Assembly: GCF_008642275.1 (NCBI RefSeq)
Contig: NZ_CP029189.1
Span: 3,106,001 to 3,170,000, forward strand
Origin: Streptomyces venezuelae
Lineage (GTDB): Bacteria > Actinomycetota > Actinomycetes > Streptomycetales > Streptomycetaceae
DNA length: 64,000 nucleotides
Direction: 5' to 3'
Shown here: piece by piece, positions 15,216 to 22,714 of the stretch
Numbering within the stretch: the stretch's first letter is position 1
How the letters are laid out: each line of letters starts with the position of its first letter
The notes under the pieces: generated by a model
The model's database searches: none
What the model was told of the DNA's origin: nothing
The model's input: only the letters and a program-made list of their open reading frames with translations
Made by a program: the position numbers and the translations under genes

Positions 15216-16787
15216 TCAACGGGTCACCAGCTCGTCCGGCTCCGCCGAGGCCTCCGGCGGGACGGGGCGGGAGGCCTGCGCGGCGGCTCCCGTGGCACCG
15301 CCGGCACCACCGGATCCGGTGGCCTCCTGGTTCCGGCCACGCTGCCGGGGGGCGCGGACGACCGCGAGCGCCGTGCGGCGGCCCTGCCCGGGAACCCCGC
15401 GCAGCGCCCGTACCCCCTTCCCCGCGCCCCGCCCCAGCAGGGCGCCGAGCATCGCCAGGAACGGGAGCGGATCGTCGGCGGCGAACCAGGCCGTCTCGAC
15501 GCGCCCCCGCTCGGCGGGCCGCTTCGGATCCTGCTTCGGATCCTGCTTCGGGTCCCGCTTCGGGTCCTGCTTCGAGTCCCGCTCAGGGGCCGGCCCCTGG
15601 TCCGCGCCCGGGAGCGGACCCGAGGGCGCGCCCGGGCCCGGGGACGCCACCGCCGGCCCGGCCGGATCCGCGGGCACCACCGCCGGACGGCGCGGCATCG
15701 TCCCGCCCCGGACCCGTGCCAGCAGCGCGTAGTTCTCCGCGACGAACACCCGGCCCGGTCCGCCCGAAGGCTGCGGAACCTGCTGGCCCGTCAGGTCCAG
15801 GTACATCGCCTGTACGACGTCCAGCCCGGCCCCGTCCGCGAACAGCCGGAACTGCGCGCCCGGCCGCGGGTTGAAGTCCACCAGCCGGAAGCAGCCCAGC
15901 TCGTCGCGGCGGAAGTCCAGGTCCAGGATCCCCTGGTAGCCGAGGCGTTCGGCGAGCCGCAGCCCCGCCTCCTCCACCGCCGGATCCGGCAGCCAGCGCC
16001 CCACGGCCGTCAGCCCGGTCCGCACCGGCCAGGACAGTTCCTTGCGGCCCGAGCCCGCGAGCAGCGGCCGCCCGCCCCGCGCGAAGGCCCCGTGGAAGAA
16101 CCAGTCGGTGTCCGGGCCGGCCGGCAGGAACCGCTGGAGCAGCAGCCTGCTCCCGGCCTCGGCGGAGCGCTCGTAGAGCCGGCGCGCCTCGGCGGTGGTG
16201 TGCACGAGCGTGGTGCTGCGCAGCCCGTCGGCCCCGGCGGGCAGCAGCCAGGGCCGGCTCCACTTGGCGATCACCGGCAGGCCGAGCCGCCAGGCCGCCT
16301 CGGCGGCCTCGGCCCCGCTCGCCGGGATCACGGTCTCCGGGTGCGGGACGTCCCAACGCGCGCAGAGCCGCGACAGTTCGGCCTTGTCGGCCACCCGGGC
16401 GGGCAGGTTGTCGGGCTGATGGGGGATCCGGAAACGCTCGCGCAGCACCGGGGCGACCCGGGACACGGCGATCGCGCTCAGGTCGTCCATGGCGATGAGC
16501 ACCGCCGGACGGCCGATCTGCTCCGACACCCCGTTCAGACACTCCAGCAGCGCCTCGGGCGCCTCGGGGTCCAGCCCGCCCTCCGGTCCGGGGTGCACGG
16601 CGCGCAGGTAGCGCGAACGCCCCATGGGACCTCCCCCGGCCTCGACGACGGCATGGACCTCCACACCCTTGCGGCCAAGGGATCTGACGGCGCCGAGGGT
16701 TCCGTGGTGGAACGGATTCCGGTCGAGTCTGAGCACAACGGCGGGCACATGGTTGAGATACGCGGGCATGGCAGCGGTGTCTTTCAC
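15216..16787 (-). CDS. ATP-grasp carboxylate-amine ligase-like protein
   Basis: Protein of 523 aa. Residues ~1-360 are an ATP-grasp module: preATP-grasp Rossmann part, central ATP-binding (LGLPVIAKWSRPW, LLLQRFLPAGPDTDWFFHGAF), and Mg/ATP ligands in GILDLDFRRDELG followed by LVDFNPRPGAQFRLF. Members ligate a carboxylate to an amine or similar. Residues ~370-450 are low-complexity with a DPKQ/DPKR repeat encoded by tandem TTCGGATCCTGC/TTCGGGTCC units (15525-15585); a short hydrophilic C-terminal part follows. Start GTG 16787 is used; ATG 16769 (MPAYLNHVPAVVLRL) is an equally natural start. It is divergent from the GH26-like gene, at the edge of the polysaccharide locus, so a tailoring role there is possible. 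Confidence 0.82.
   Translation of the reverse strand: MKDTAAMPAYLNHVPAVVLRLDRNPFHHGTLGAVRSLGRKGVEVHAVVEAGGGPMGRSRYLRAVHPGPEGGLDPEAPEALLECLNGVSEQIGRPAVLIAMDDLSAIAVSRVAPVLRERFRIPHQPDNLPARVADKAELSRLCARWDVPHPETVIPASGAEAAEAAWRLGLPVIAKWSRPWLLPAGADGLRSTTLVHTTAEARRLYERSAEAGSRLLLQRFLPAGPDTDWFFHGAFARGGRPLLAGSGRKELSWPVRTGLTAVGRWLPDPAVEEAGLRLAERLGYQGILDLDFRRDELGCFRLVDFNPRPGAQFRLFADGAGLDVVQAMYLDLTGQQVPQPSGGPGRVFVAENYALLARVRGGTMPRRPAVVPADPAGPAVASPGPGAPSGPLPGADQGPAPERDSKQDPKRDPKQDPKQDPKRPAERGRVETAWFAADDPLPFLAMLGALLGRGAGKGVRALRGVPGQGRRTALAVVRAPRQRGRNQEATGSGGAGGATGAAAQASRPVPPEASAEPDELVTR
15525..15585. repeat. Tandem 12-15 base coding repeat in the ATP-grasp gene
   Basis: Five imperfect units based on GCTTCGGATCCT and GCTTCGGGTCCC, encoding (on the minus strand) a KQDPKRDP-type repeat in the linker of the ATP-grasp protein. 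All units keep the frame. Confidence 0.75.
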
Positions 16788-16919
16788 CTAGTCGGACCAA
16801 GCGGGGGTGGTGTGCACCTGCTAATGGCCTACGCGGCAGTCACCGAACAGGCCATTCGTCAGATCTGATGCCTAACGTCTTCGACAAGCACACCGATTCA
16901 GGAAAGCTCGGGAGACGCC

Positions 16920-18611
16920 ATGCCCAGACCACGCCGCCGACTGGCGAGCACCTGCATCGGTACGGTCACGGCCGGACTGCTGGCCACCGGAGCCGCGCTC
17001 GCGGCACCCGAGAAGGACCGGCCCGAGGGCTCGGACATCGCCATGGGCGCCTATCTCGACTACGGGCCGCCCGGGGTGGCCCGGATCCCGTACCTGTCGA
17101 GCTGGCTGGGCGGCAAGGAGATCCGGGTCGGGCACACCTATCTCCCCGGCGACAAGTGGGCCGGCATCGAGGGCAGGGTCTCGTTCCTGGAGGACTGGGC
17201 CGAGTGGCGCCGGGCCGAGGACGACCGGCTGTTCGTCCTCAACGTGCCCATGCAGGAACGGAACGAGAGCCGGGTGCCCGACTACCAGGTGGCCCAGCTG
17301 ATCAGGGCGGGCGCGGAGGGCCAGTTCGACCGGCACTTCCAGCGGCTCGCCGAGCGGCTGGTGGATCTGGGCGTGCCGGACACGGTGATCGTGCTCGGCT
17401 GGGAGATGAACGGCGTCACCTACACCCACCGGTGCGCACCGGATCCGGAGAACTGGAAGGCGTACTGGAAGCGCATCGTCACCGCGATGCGCGCCGTGCC
17501 CGGGCAGGAGTTCCGGTTCGACTTCGCCCCGAACCGGGGTGCGGACGCGATCGGCTGGACGAAGTGCTACCCCGGCGACGACGTGGTCGACGTCATCGGG
17601 ATGGACTCGTACGACCAGGGTCCCGGCCAGACCTTCGACGACCAGATCACCCAGCCGTACGGACTTCAGCAGCAGGTCGACTTCGCGAAAGCACACGGGA
17701 AGCCGATCTCCTACCCGGAGTGGGGGCTGTTCCGGCGCGGGGACAATCCGGAGTACGTCCGGCGCATGCTGAAGTGGATCGCGCAGCACAAGCCGCTCTA
17801 CCACACCATCACCGACTACTGCCCGCACGGCGTGTGGCAGTGCAAGCAGAACCCGCAGTCCGCGAAGGCCTTCCGCGACGCGCTGACGCCCGAGCGGCCC
17901 GGCCCGGTGGTCCCGACCCCGGTGGTGCCCACGCCGGTGGTCCCGACCCCGGTGGTCCCGACCCCGGTGGTGCCCACGCCGGTCGTCCCGACCCCGCAGG
18001 TCCCGACGCCCCAGGTGCCCACACCTCAGGTCCCGACGCCGGAGATCCCCACGCCCACCCCGGTGGTCCCGACGCCCGTGGTGCCGACGCCCCTGGTCCC
18101 GACGCCCGAGCTCCCGAAGCCCACTCCGGTGCTCCCGAGCCCGCAGACCCCGCCGCCGGTCAGCCCGAGCCCGCTCGTCCCGGCACCGGTCACCCCGGGC
18201 CCGGTCACCCCGAGCCCGGTCGCGCCGAGCCCCCAGGTCCCCAGCCCGGAAGTCCCGCTGCCGGCCACTCCCAGCCCGCTCGTCCCGACACCCGAGGTCC
18301 CCGACCCCGACACCGATCCCGAGCCCACCCCCCGGCCCTCGCCGGCGGTCCCGACGCCCCAGGTCCCGGCGCCCTCGCCGGTCACCCCGAGCCCGCTCGC
18401 CCCGAGCCCCGTCACCCCGGGCCCGGTCACGCCGAAGCCCGAGCCCACGCCGCCGAAGCCCCTGCCGCAGCCCACCCCTCCGCCGCCGGTCAACAGCAAG
18501 CACTGGTGCGTGCCGCTCAACTTCGGCGAGTGGCTCTCCAAGCTGGTCGGCACGCAGTCGGTCTGCGTCAAGCTGGACTTCGGCAAGGGTTCCGGCATCT
18601 GGCCCTTCTAG
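16920..18611 (+). CDS. Secreted GH26-like glycosidase with Pro-rich stalk
   Basis: Secreted protein of 563 aa. Signal peptide: MPRPRRR, hydrophobic stretch, cleavage near ALAAPEK. Residues ~40-330 resemble glycoside hydrolase family 26 (beta-mannanase/clan A barrel): GWEMNG with Glu162 as likely acid/base and SYPEWG with Glu267 as likely nucleophile. Residues ~335-510 are a Pro/Val/Thr stalk (repeats of VVPTP, QVPTP, LVPTPE). The last ~50 residues form a small conserved end with two Cys (WCVPLNFGEW and SVCVKLDFG). Divergent from the ATP-grasp gene and facing the polysaccharide operon, it may trim or release the polymer. ATG 16920 follows GGGAGA at 16910-16915. Confidence 0.82.
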   Translation: MPRPRRRLASTCIGTVTAGLLATGAALAAPEKDRPEGSDIAMGAYLDYGPPGVARIPYLSSWLGGKEIRVGHTYLPGDKWAGIEGRVSFLEDWAEWRRAEDDRLFVLNVPMQERNESRVPDYQVAQLIRAGAEGQFDRHFQRLAERLVDLGVPDTVIVLGWEMNGVTYTHRCAPDPENWKAYWKRIVTAMRAVPGQEFRFDFAPNRGADAIGWTKCYPGDDVVDVIGMDSYDQGPGQTFDDQITQPYGLQQQVDFAKAHGKPISYPEWGLFRRGDNPEYVRRMLKWIAQHKPLYHTITDYCPHGVWQCKQNPQSAKAFRDALTPERPGPVVPTPVVPTPVVPTPVVPTPVVPTPVVPTPQVPTPQVPTPQVPTPEIPTPTPVVPTPVVPTPLVPTPELPKPTPVLPSPQTPPPVSPSPLVPAPVTPGPVTPSPVAPSPQVPSPEVPLPATPSPLVPTPEVPDPDTDPEPTPRPSPAVPTPQVPAPSPVTPSPLAPSPVTPGPVTPKPEPTPPKPLPQPTPPPPVNSKHWCVPLNFGEWLSKLVGTQSVCVKLDFGKGSGIWPF

Positions 18612-18616
18612 ACGGG

Positions 18617-19759
18617 TCATCGCACCCGCAGTTCGCCCAGCCGCGCCCGCCAGTCCCTGGCGGCCGGCAGCGCCTCCCGCAGTACGTCCACCGCCCGCTC
18701 GCGCCCCGTCACCTGCGACTCGTGTACGCGCAGCAGGGGCGCGAGCGCCGCCGTGGCCAGCAGGAAACGCTGGTTGACGACGGTCTCGGGCCGCCAGTGG
18801 TTCTTGTACGGCTCGTTGCCGCGCAGGAAGCTCACCACCGGCCGGCCCTCGGCGTGCGCCCGCCCGGCCTCGTACCGCAGCAGCAGCGTCGCGACGTCCA
18901 CCTTCCGCGTCCGCAGGTCCGGGTCGGCCCCGTACAGGTAGCCGCCGCTGAGCCCGGCCGACAGCAGCGTGACGTTGGCCGCCACCACCTTGCCGTCCAG
19001 CCGGAACTCCGTCAGCCGGCTCTCCCCCGCCCGCACCATCCGCCGGGTGGCCCGGGTCAGGTGCTCGGCGAAGCGCGGCCGCAGGTGCTCGGGCGTCACC
19101 CCGCGGCCGCGCCACTGCTTCTCGTGCAGCCGCAGCAGGGTCCGTACGGCACGCGGCACCTCCTGCTCGGTGACCTCGTGCTCCTCGATCCCGGCCGCGT
19201 CGGTCTTGCGCAGCTTGGCCCGGACCCGCTGGGCGCCGGAGGCCGGCATCCGCTTGACCAGTTCGTCGAACGGCAGCGTCGGCAGCTCCATGCACGTGGA
19301 GTCCGTGAGCCTGCGGGAGACCCCGGGCCACTGCCGGTACAGCTCCTCGGCGGCAGCACCGGGGCGTACCTCCCGCAGGTCCACGACGGCCCTTCGGGCG
19401 GCCCGGTGCAGCCCGCGGGCCAGCGCCGGGACGACCTGGCCGGCGTACTCGGCGGCCACGAGCACGTCGAAGTAGTCGGTGATGAGGCCGCCGAGCGGCA
19501 CCAGCAGGGGCACCGGCCGGTGTACGAGCATCAGCGGAGCCGCGCCGACCAGCTCCTCGCCCCGCCGGACGAGGACGATCCGGAGCCGGCCGTCCTTGCC
19601 GTACGAGAGCCACCAGGAGTGGAGCCAGGCGTGGCTCTGGAAGGGGGTGGCGGTGGGGCAGGCGCGGAAGAGCCTGTTCCAGGACTCCTCCAGCGCGGCG
19701 AACTGCCGGGGGTCGCGGCACAGCGTCACCGACAGGGCCCCGGCGGAGCCCGGACTCAT
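18617..19759 (-). CDS. GNAT/FemAB-like acyltransferase (BcsL/CelD-like)
   Basis: Cytosolic transferase of 380 aa of the double-GNAT type found in cellulose, capsule and wall loci. Visible features: FQSHAWLHSWW near residue 40, a long mid-region, and the second GNAT domain with ANVTLLSAGLSGGYLYGADPD, VDVATLLLRYEAGRAHAEG and SFLRGNEPYKNHW. It likely transfers an acyl or aminoacyl group to sugars or lipids, modifying the exopolysaccharide or its precursor. It is the last gene of the minus-strand operon: its start overlaps the stop of the Wzz-like gene by four bases (ATGA). Confidence 0.82.
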   Translation of the reverse strand: MSPGSAGALSVTLCRDPRQFAALEESWNRLFRACPTATPFQSHAWLHSWWLSYGKDGRLRIVLVRRGEELVGAAPLMLVHRPVPLLVPLGGLITDYFDVLVAAEYAGQVVPALARGLHRAARRAVVDLREVRPGAAAEELYRQWPGVSRRLTDSTCMELPTLPFDELVKRMPASGAQRVRAKLRKTDAAGIEEHEVTEQEVPRAVRTLLRLHEKQWRGRGVTPEHLRPRFAEHLTRATRRMVRAGESRLTEFRLDGKVVAANVTLLSAGLSGGYLYGADPDLRTRKVDVATLLLRYEAGRAHAEGRPVVSFLRGNEPYKNHWRPETVVNQRFLLATAALAPLLRVHESQVTGRERAVDVLREALPAARDWRARLGELRVR

Positions 19760-20568
19760 CGAACGGACTCCTTCTCCTTGGCCGAGGCCGGCTCACCCTG
19801 GGCGGGCAGCGAGGCGTACTCCTCGACCGGGGCGGCCGCCTCCACGGGGGAGCCGGCGGAGGAGCCGACCGGGGCGCCGGCCACCGGACCGGCCGCGGAC
19901 CCGGTCGCACTGTCCTCGGAACGCCGCGCGCGGCCCGGCCGGGCCAGCAGCCACAGCCCGCCGAGCAGCCCGCCGGCGCACATCCCGACGGCGCCGCTGA
20001 TGGCGGCGGACGGGGAGGCGGGCTCGGCCGGCGCGACCGCCTGGTTGAACAGGAGCAGCTGGACGCCGGTGTTCTTCGCGGCCTGATTGCTGCTCAGGGA
20101 CAGGGCGTCGGCGACCGCGTTCGCGATGTCGGCAGCCTCGGCGGGGCTCTTCGAGGTCCCCGTGACGGCGATCATCGGAGACTCCGGGGAGGTCTCGGCC
20201 CGTACCTGGGTACGCAGCTTCGCGGCGCTGACGCCGGCCCGCGGCTGGGCGTAGGCGAGGGTGGAACTGCTGGTCGCGATACGGGCGTAGGCCTGCGCGA
20301 AGCCGAGCGCGGTGGCCGGCTCGGTGGTGTCGTCCGGTACGGCGACGACATAGCTGGTGGCGGCGTACTCGGGGGCCTTGAGGACCCCGTAGGCCCCGCC
20401 CGCGGCCAGGCCCAGCAGGGCGCAGGCGGGCAGCGGCCACCACACGGGCGCCGACAGCCTCCGGCGGCGCGGCCTCCGCTCGGAGCGGTGGTCGCCCTTC
20501 CGCTCGGCCCTGTTCTCGGCCCTGTTCTCGGCCTTCTTCTCGGGGTTCTTCTCGGACGTGTCGGCCAT
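19756..20568 (-). CDS. Wzz-like polysaccharide chain-length/co-polymerase protein
   Basis: Membrane protein of 270 aa with the Wzz topology: charged cytosolic N terminus rich in Glu/Lys/Arg (repeats of ENRAENRAE), TM1 (WWPLPACALLGLAAGGAYGVL, residues ~42-62), an extracytoplasmic helical domain ending in SLSSNQAAKNTGVQLLLFNQA, and TM2 (ISGAVGMCAGGLLGGLWLLA). A Ser/Ala/Glu C-terminal tail follows without Tyr cluster or kinase motif. It would set polymer length by contact with the polymerase. ATG 20568 is preceded by AGGAAG at ten bases. Short for Wzz but consistent with actinobacterial forms. Confidence 0.8.
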   Translation of the reverse strand: MADTSEKNPEKKAENRAENRAERKGDHRSERRPRRRRLSAPVWWPLPACALLGLAAGGAYGVLKAPEYAATSYVVAVPDDTTEPATALGFAQAYARIATSSSTLAYAQPRAGVSAAKLRTQVRAETSPESPMIAVTGTSKSPAEAADIANAVADALSLSSNQAAKNTGVQLLLFNQAVAPAEPASPSAAISGAVGMCAGGLLGGLWLLARPGRARRSEDSATGSAAGPVAGAPVGSSAGSPVEAAAPVEEYASLPAQGEPASAKEKESVR

Positions 20569-20645
20569 GGACGTGCTCGCTTCCTGGAGGGAGGGGGGTG
20601 CCATCGGGGCCCGTCGGGGCCCCTGTGGCGGGGGGCAGGGAAGGA

Positions 20646-21941
20646 TCAGCCGGTTCCGGTCGGCTCCGCCGGTCCGGGCCCGACCGGCTCGCGGCGGGCG
20701 CCGACGACGGTTGCGGCGCCGGCGGAGGTGCCGGCGGGTGTGCCGGCGGAAGTGCCGGGCGCCGGGCCGGCGAGGGCACGGCCCCGGGCCGTCCCGGCGC
20801 CCGGGGCGGCCGAGAGGGCGAGGTCGTACACGTCCAGCAGCTGCCGCGCGCTGCGGGCGATGTCGTAGCGGCGGACCACCGGCGGCGGGGGCAGCCTGCG
20901 CGCGCCCGCCTCCATGTGGCCGCGCAGCGCCGCGACCAGTTCCTCCGTGCCGGTGCCGATGCGCCGGGCCCCCGGGGCCTGGGCGGCGGGCAGGTCGTCG
21001 ATGGCCGGGCAGGTCACGTGCAGGACGGGGAGTCCCGCGGCCAGGGCCTCCACGACGGCGAGCCCGAAGGCCTCCTCCCGCGACGGGGAGACGAAGACGT
21101 CCATCGCGGCCAGCAGCGCCGGGATGCCCGGCGTGCGGCCGTCCGCGCTGTCGCCCAGCGGGTCCCGCTCCCCCAGCAGGTGGATCCGGCTCTGCGCGCC
21201 GAGCTCGGCGGCCAGCCGGCGCAGCCCCGCCCGCTCCGGCCCGTCCCCGGCCAGCAGCAGGTGCGCCCCCGGCAGCGCGGCCACGGCCCGCACCAGGACG
21301 TCGAACCGCTTGCCGGGGACCAGCCGGCCGACCCCGCCGACCACGAAGGCCCGCTCGGGCAGCCCGGTGCGGGCCCGGGTGGCCCGCCGGACGCCCTCGT
21401 CGAAGCGGAACCGGACGGCCTCGATCCCGTTCGGTACGACGTGCACCCGCGCGGCCGGCACCCCCCACCCCTCCAGCCGGGCGGCCACGGTGTCGGAGAC
21501 GGCCACGGTGGCCGCGCCCAGGCGTTCACTGGCCAGATACAGCGTGCGCACTCCGCCCGAGAGCGGCCTGCCCTCGATCTCGCCCTCGCCGAGGGAGTGT
21601 TCGGTGGCCACGGTCGCCGCGGTGCCCGCGAGCCGGGCCGCGAGGCGCCCGTAGACGCAGGCCCGGTACAGGTGGGTGTGCACGAGGTCGTACCGGCCGC
21701 GCCTGATGAACTTCACCATCCGGGGCAGTGCCCCCAGGTCCCGGTTGCCCCGCATGCCCAGGTGGACGACCCGGACCCCGTCGGCGCGCAGCCCCTCGGC
21801 CACCGGCCCGGGGTTGGTCAGCGTGAGCACGTCGCACTGCATCGGCATGTGGCGCAGCAGCAGCCGCAGTTGCTGTTCGGCGCCGCCGACGCCGAGCCCG
21901 GTGATGATGTGCAGGGCCTTGACCGACTGGAGTGGCTTCAC
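20646..21941 (-). CDS. Glycosyltransferase family 4
   Basis: GT-B fold glycosyltransferase of 431 aa. N-terminal acceptor domain with the glycine loop ITGLGVGGAEQQL, C-terminal donor domain with GVGRLVPGKRFD, HLLLAGDGPE, and the nucleotide-sugar motif SPSREEAFGLAVVEALAAGLP (EX7E). It adds a sugar from an NDP or polyprenyl donor during exopolysaccharide repeat-unit assembly at the inner face of the membrane. The last ~50 residues are Ala/Gly/Pro low complexity. GTG 21941 overlaps the stop of the deacetylase gene by four bases (GTGA). Confidence 0.9.
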   Translation of the reverse strand: MKPLQSVKALHIITGLGVGGAEQQLRLLLRHMPMQCDVLTLTNPGPVAEGLRADGVRVVHLGMRGNRDLGALPRMVKFIRRGRYDLVHTHLYRACVYGRLAARLAGTAATVATEHSLGEGEIEGRPLSGGVRTLYLASERLGAATVAVSDTVAARLEGWGVPAARVHVVPNGIEAVRFRFDEGVRRATRARTGLPERAFVVGGVGRLVPGKRFDVLVRAVAALPGAHLLLAGDGPERAGLRRLAAELGAQSRIHLLGERDPLGDSADGRTPGIPALLAAMDVFVSPSREEAFGLAVVEALAAGLPVLHVTCPAIDDLPAAQAPGARRIGTGTEELVAALRGHMEAGARRLPPPPVVRRYDIARSARQLLDVYDLALSAAPGAGTARGRALAGPAPGTSAGTPAGTSAGAATVVGARREPVGPGPAEPTGTG

Positions 21942-22714
21942 CGCTGCACCCCGCGCCGCAGCTCGCGCACCTGGTGGCGGAACTGCTTGATCCGTAGCCG
22001 GGCGCCTCCGTCGGCCTGGCTGACGTGCGTGCGCGGCAGCGCGTGCGGGCCGGCGAGCCGTCCGGGGTCGATGGCGCAGGCGTAGCCGTATCCGGCGGCC
22101 CGGGTGGCGGAGACGACCCGGGCGTCGAGGTGCCCGTACGGGTAGCAGAACCCCTCGGGCAGGGTGCCGGTCAGTTCCCGCAGCAGGTCGCGGCTGCCCC
22201 GCAGTTCCTGCTGGAGCACGTCGTCGGCGGTCGCGGTGAGGTCCTGGTGGAGCAGCCCGTGCGAGCCGATCTCCTGTCCGGCGTCGGCGACCTCGCGGAT
22301 GCCCTCGGCGGTGAGCAGGGACTTGCGCGGGCCCAGCGGGTCCCACACGTTGTCCACGCCGAGCCGCCCGGGCAGGACGAAGAGGGTGGCGGTGCAGTCG
22401 TAGCGGCTCAGCAGCGGGAGCGCGTGGGACAGGAAGTCGGTGTAGCCGTCGTCGAAGGTCAGTCCGACCAGCCCGGCACCGCGCCCGGCCGCGCGGGCCC
22501 GCAGCAGTTCGCCGACGGAGACCCCGCGCAGGCCGCGGGAGCGCAGCCACATCAGCTGGGCCTCCAGGGCGAGCGGAGTGACGGTGATCCCGTACGGGTC
22601 CTCCGCGGGGTCGGTGAACTCGGCGACCGAGTGGTACATCAGGACCCACGGCGAAGCGGTCCGGCGGGTGGGGACCACCACGGCGGCGGGGGCCGTGTCG
22701 GTGTCAGCGGACAT
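21938..22714 (-). CDS. Polysaccharide deacetylase (NodB/CE4)
   Basis: Enzyme of 258 aa with the CE4 barrel motifs: VGLTFDDGYTDFL (motif 1, catalytic Asp pair), GQEIGSHGLLHQDL (motif 2, zinc-binding His-x3-His type), and CYPYGHLDARV (motif 3). It removes N-acetyl groups from hexosamine residues of the polymer or precursor. An N-terminal Ala/Thr-rich stretch (residues 1-20) precedes the domain and I see no classical signal peptide, so it may act in the cytosol or on the lipid-linked unit. The start ATG 22714 overlaps the MurJ-like gene end by 11 bases. Confidence 0.9.
   Translation of the reverse strand: MSADTDTAPAAVVVPTRRTASPWVLMYHSVAEFTDPAEDPYGITVTPLALEAQLMWLRSRGLRGVSVGELLRARAAGRGAGLVGLTFDDGYTDFLSHALPLLSRYDCTATLFVLPGRLGVDNVWDPLGPRKSLLTAEGIREVADAGQEIGSHGLLHQDLTATADDVLQQELRGSRDLLRELTGTLPEGFCYPYGHLDARVVSATRAAGYGYACAIDPGRLAGPHALPRTHVSQADGGARLRIKQFRHQVRELRRGVQR

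Noticed and set aside
16868..20086. Open frame of 1072 codons over the GH26-like gene and beyond
   Set aside because: Shadow frame of the Pro-rich repeat and of the minus-strand genes that follow; repetitive Pro/Gly/Arg translation.
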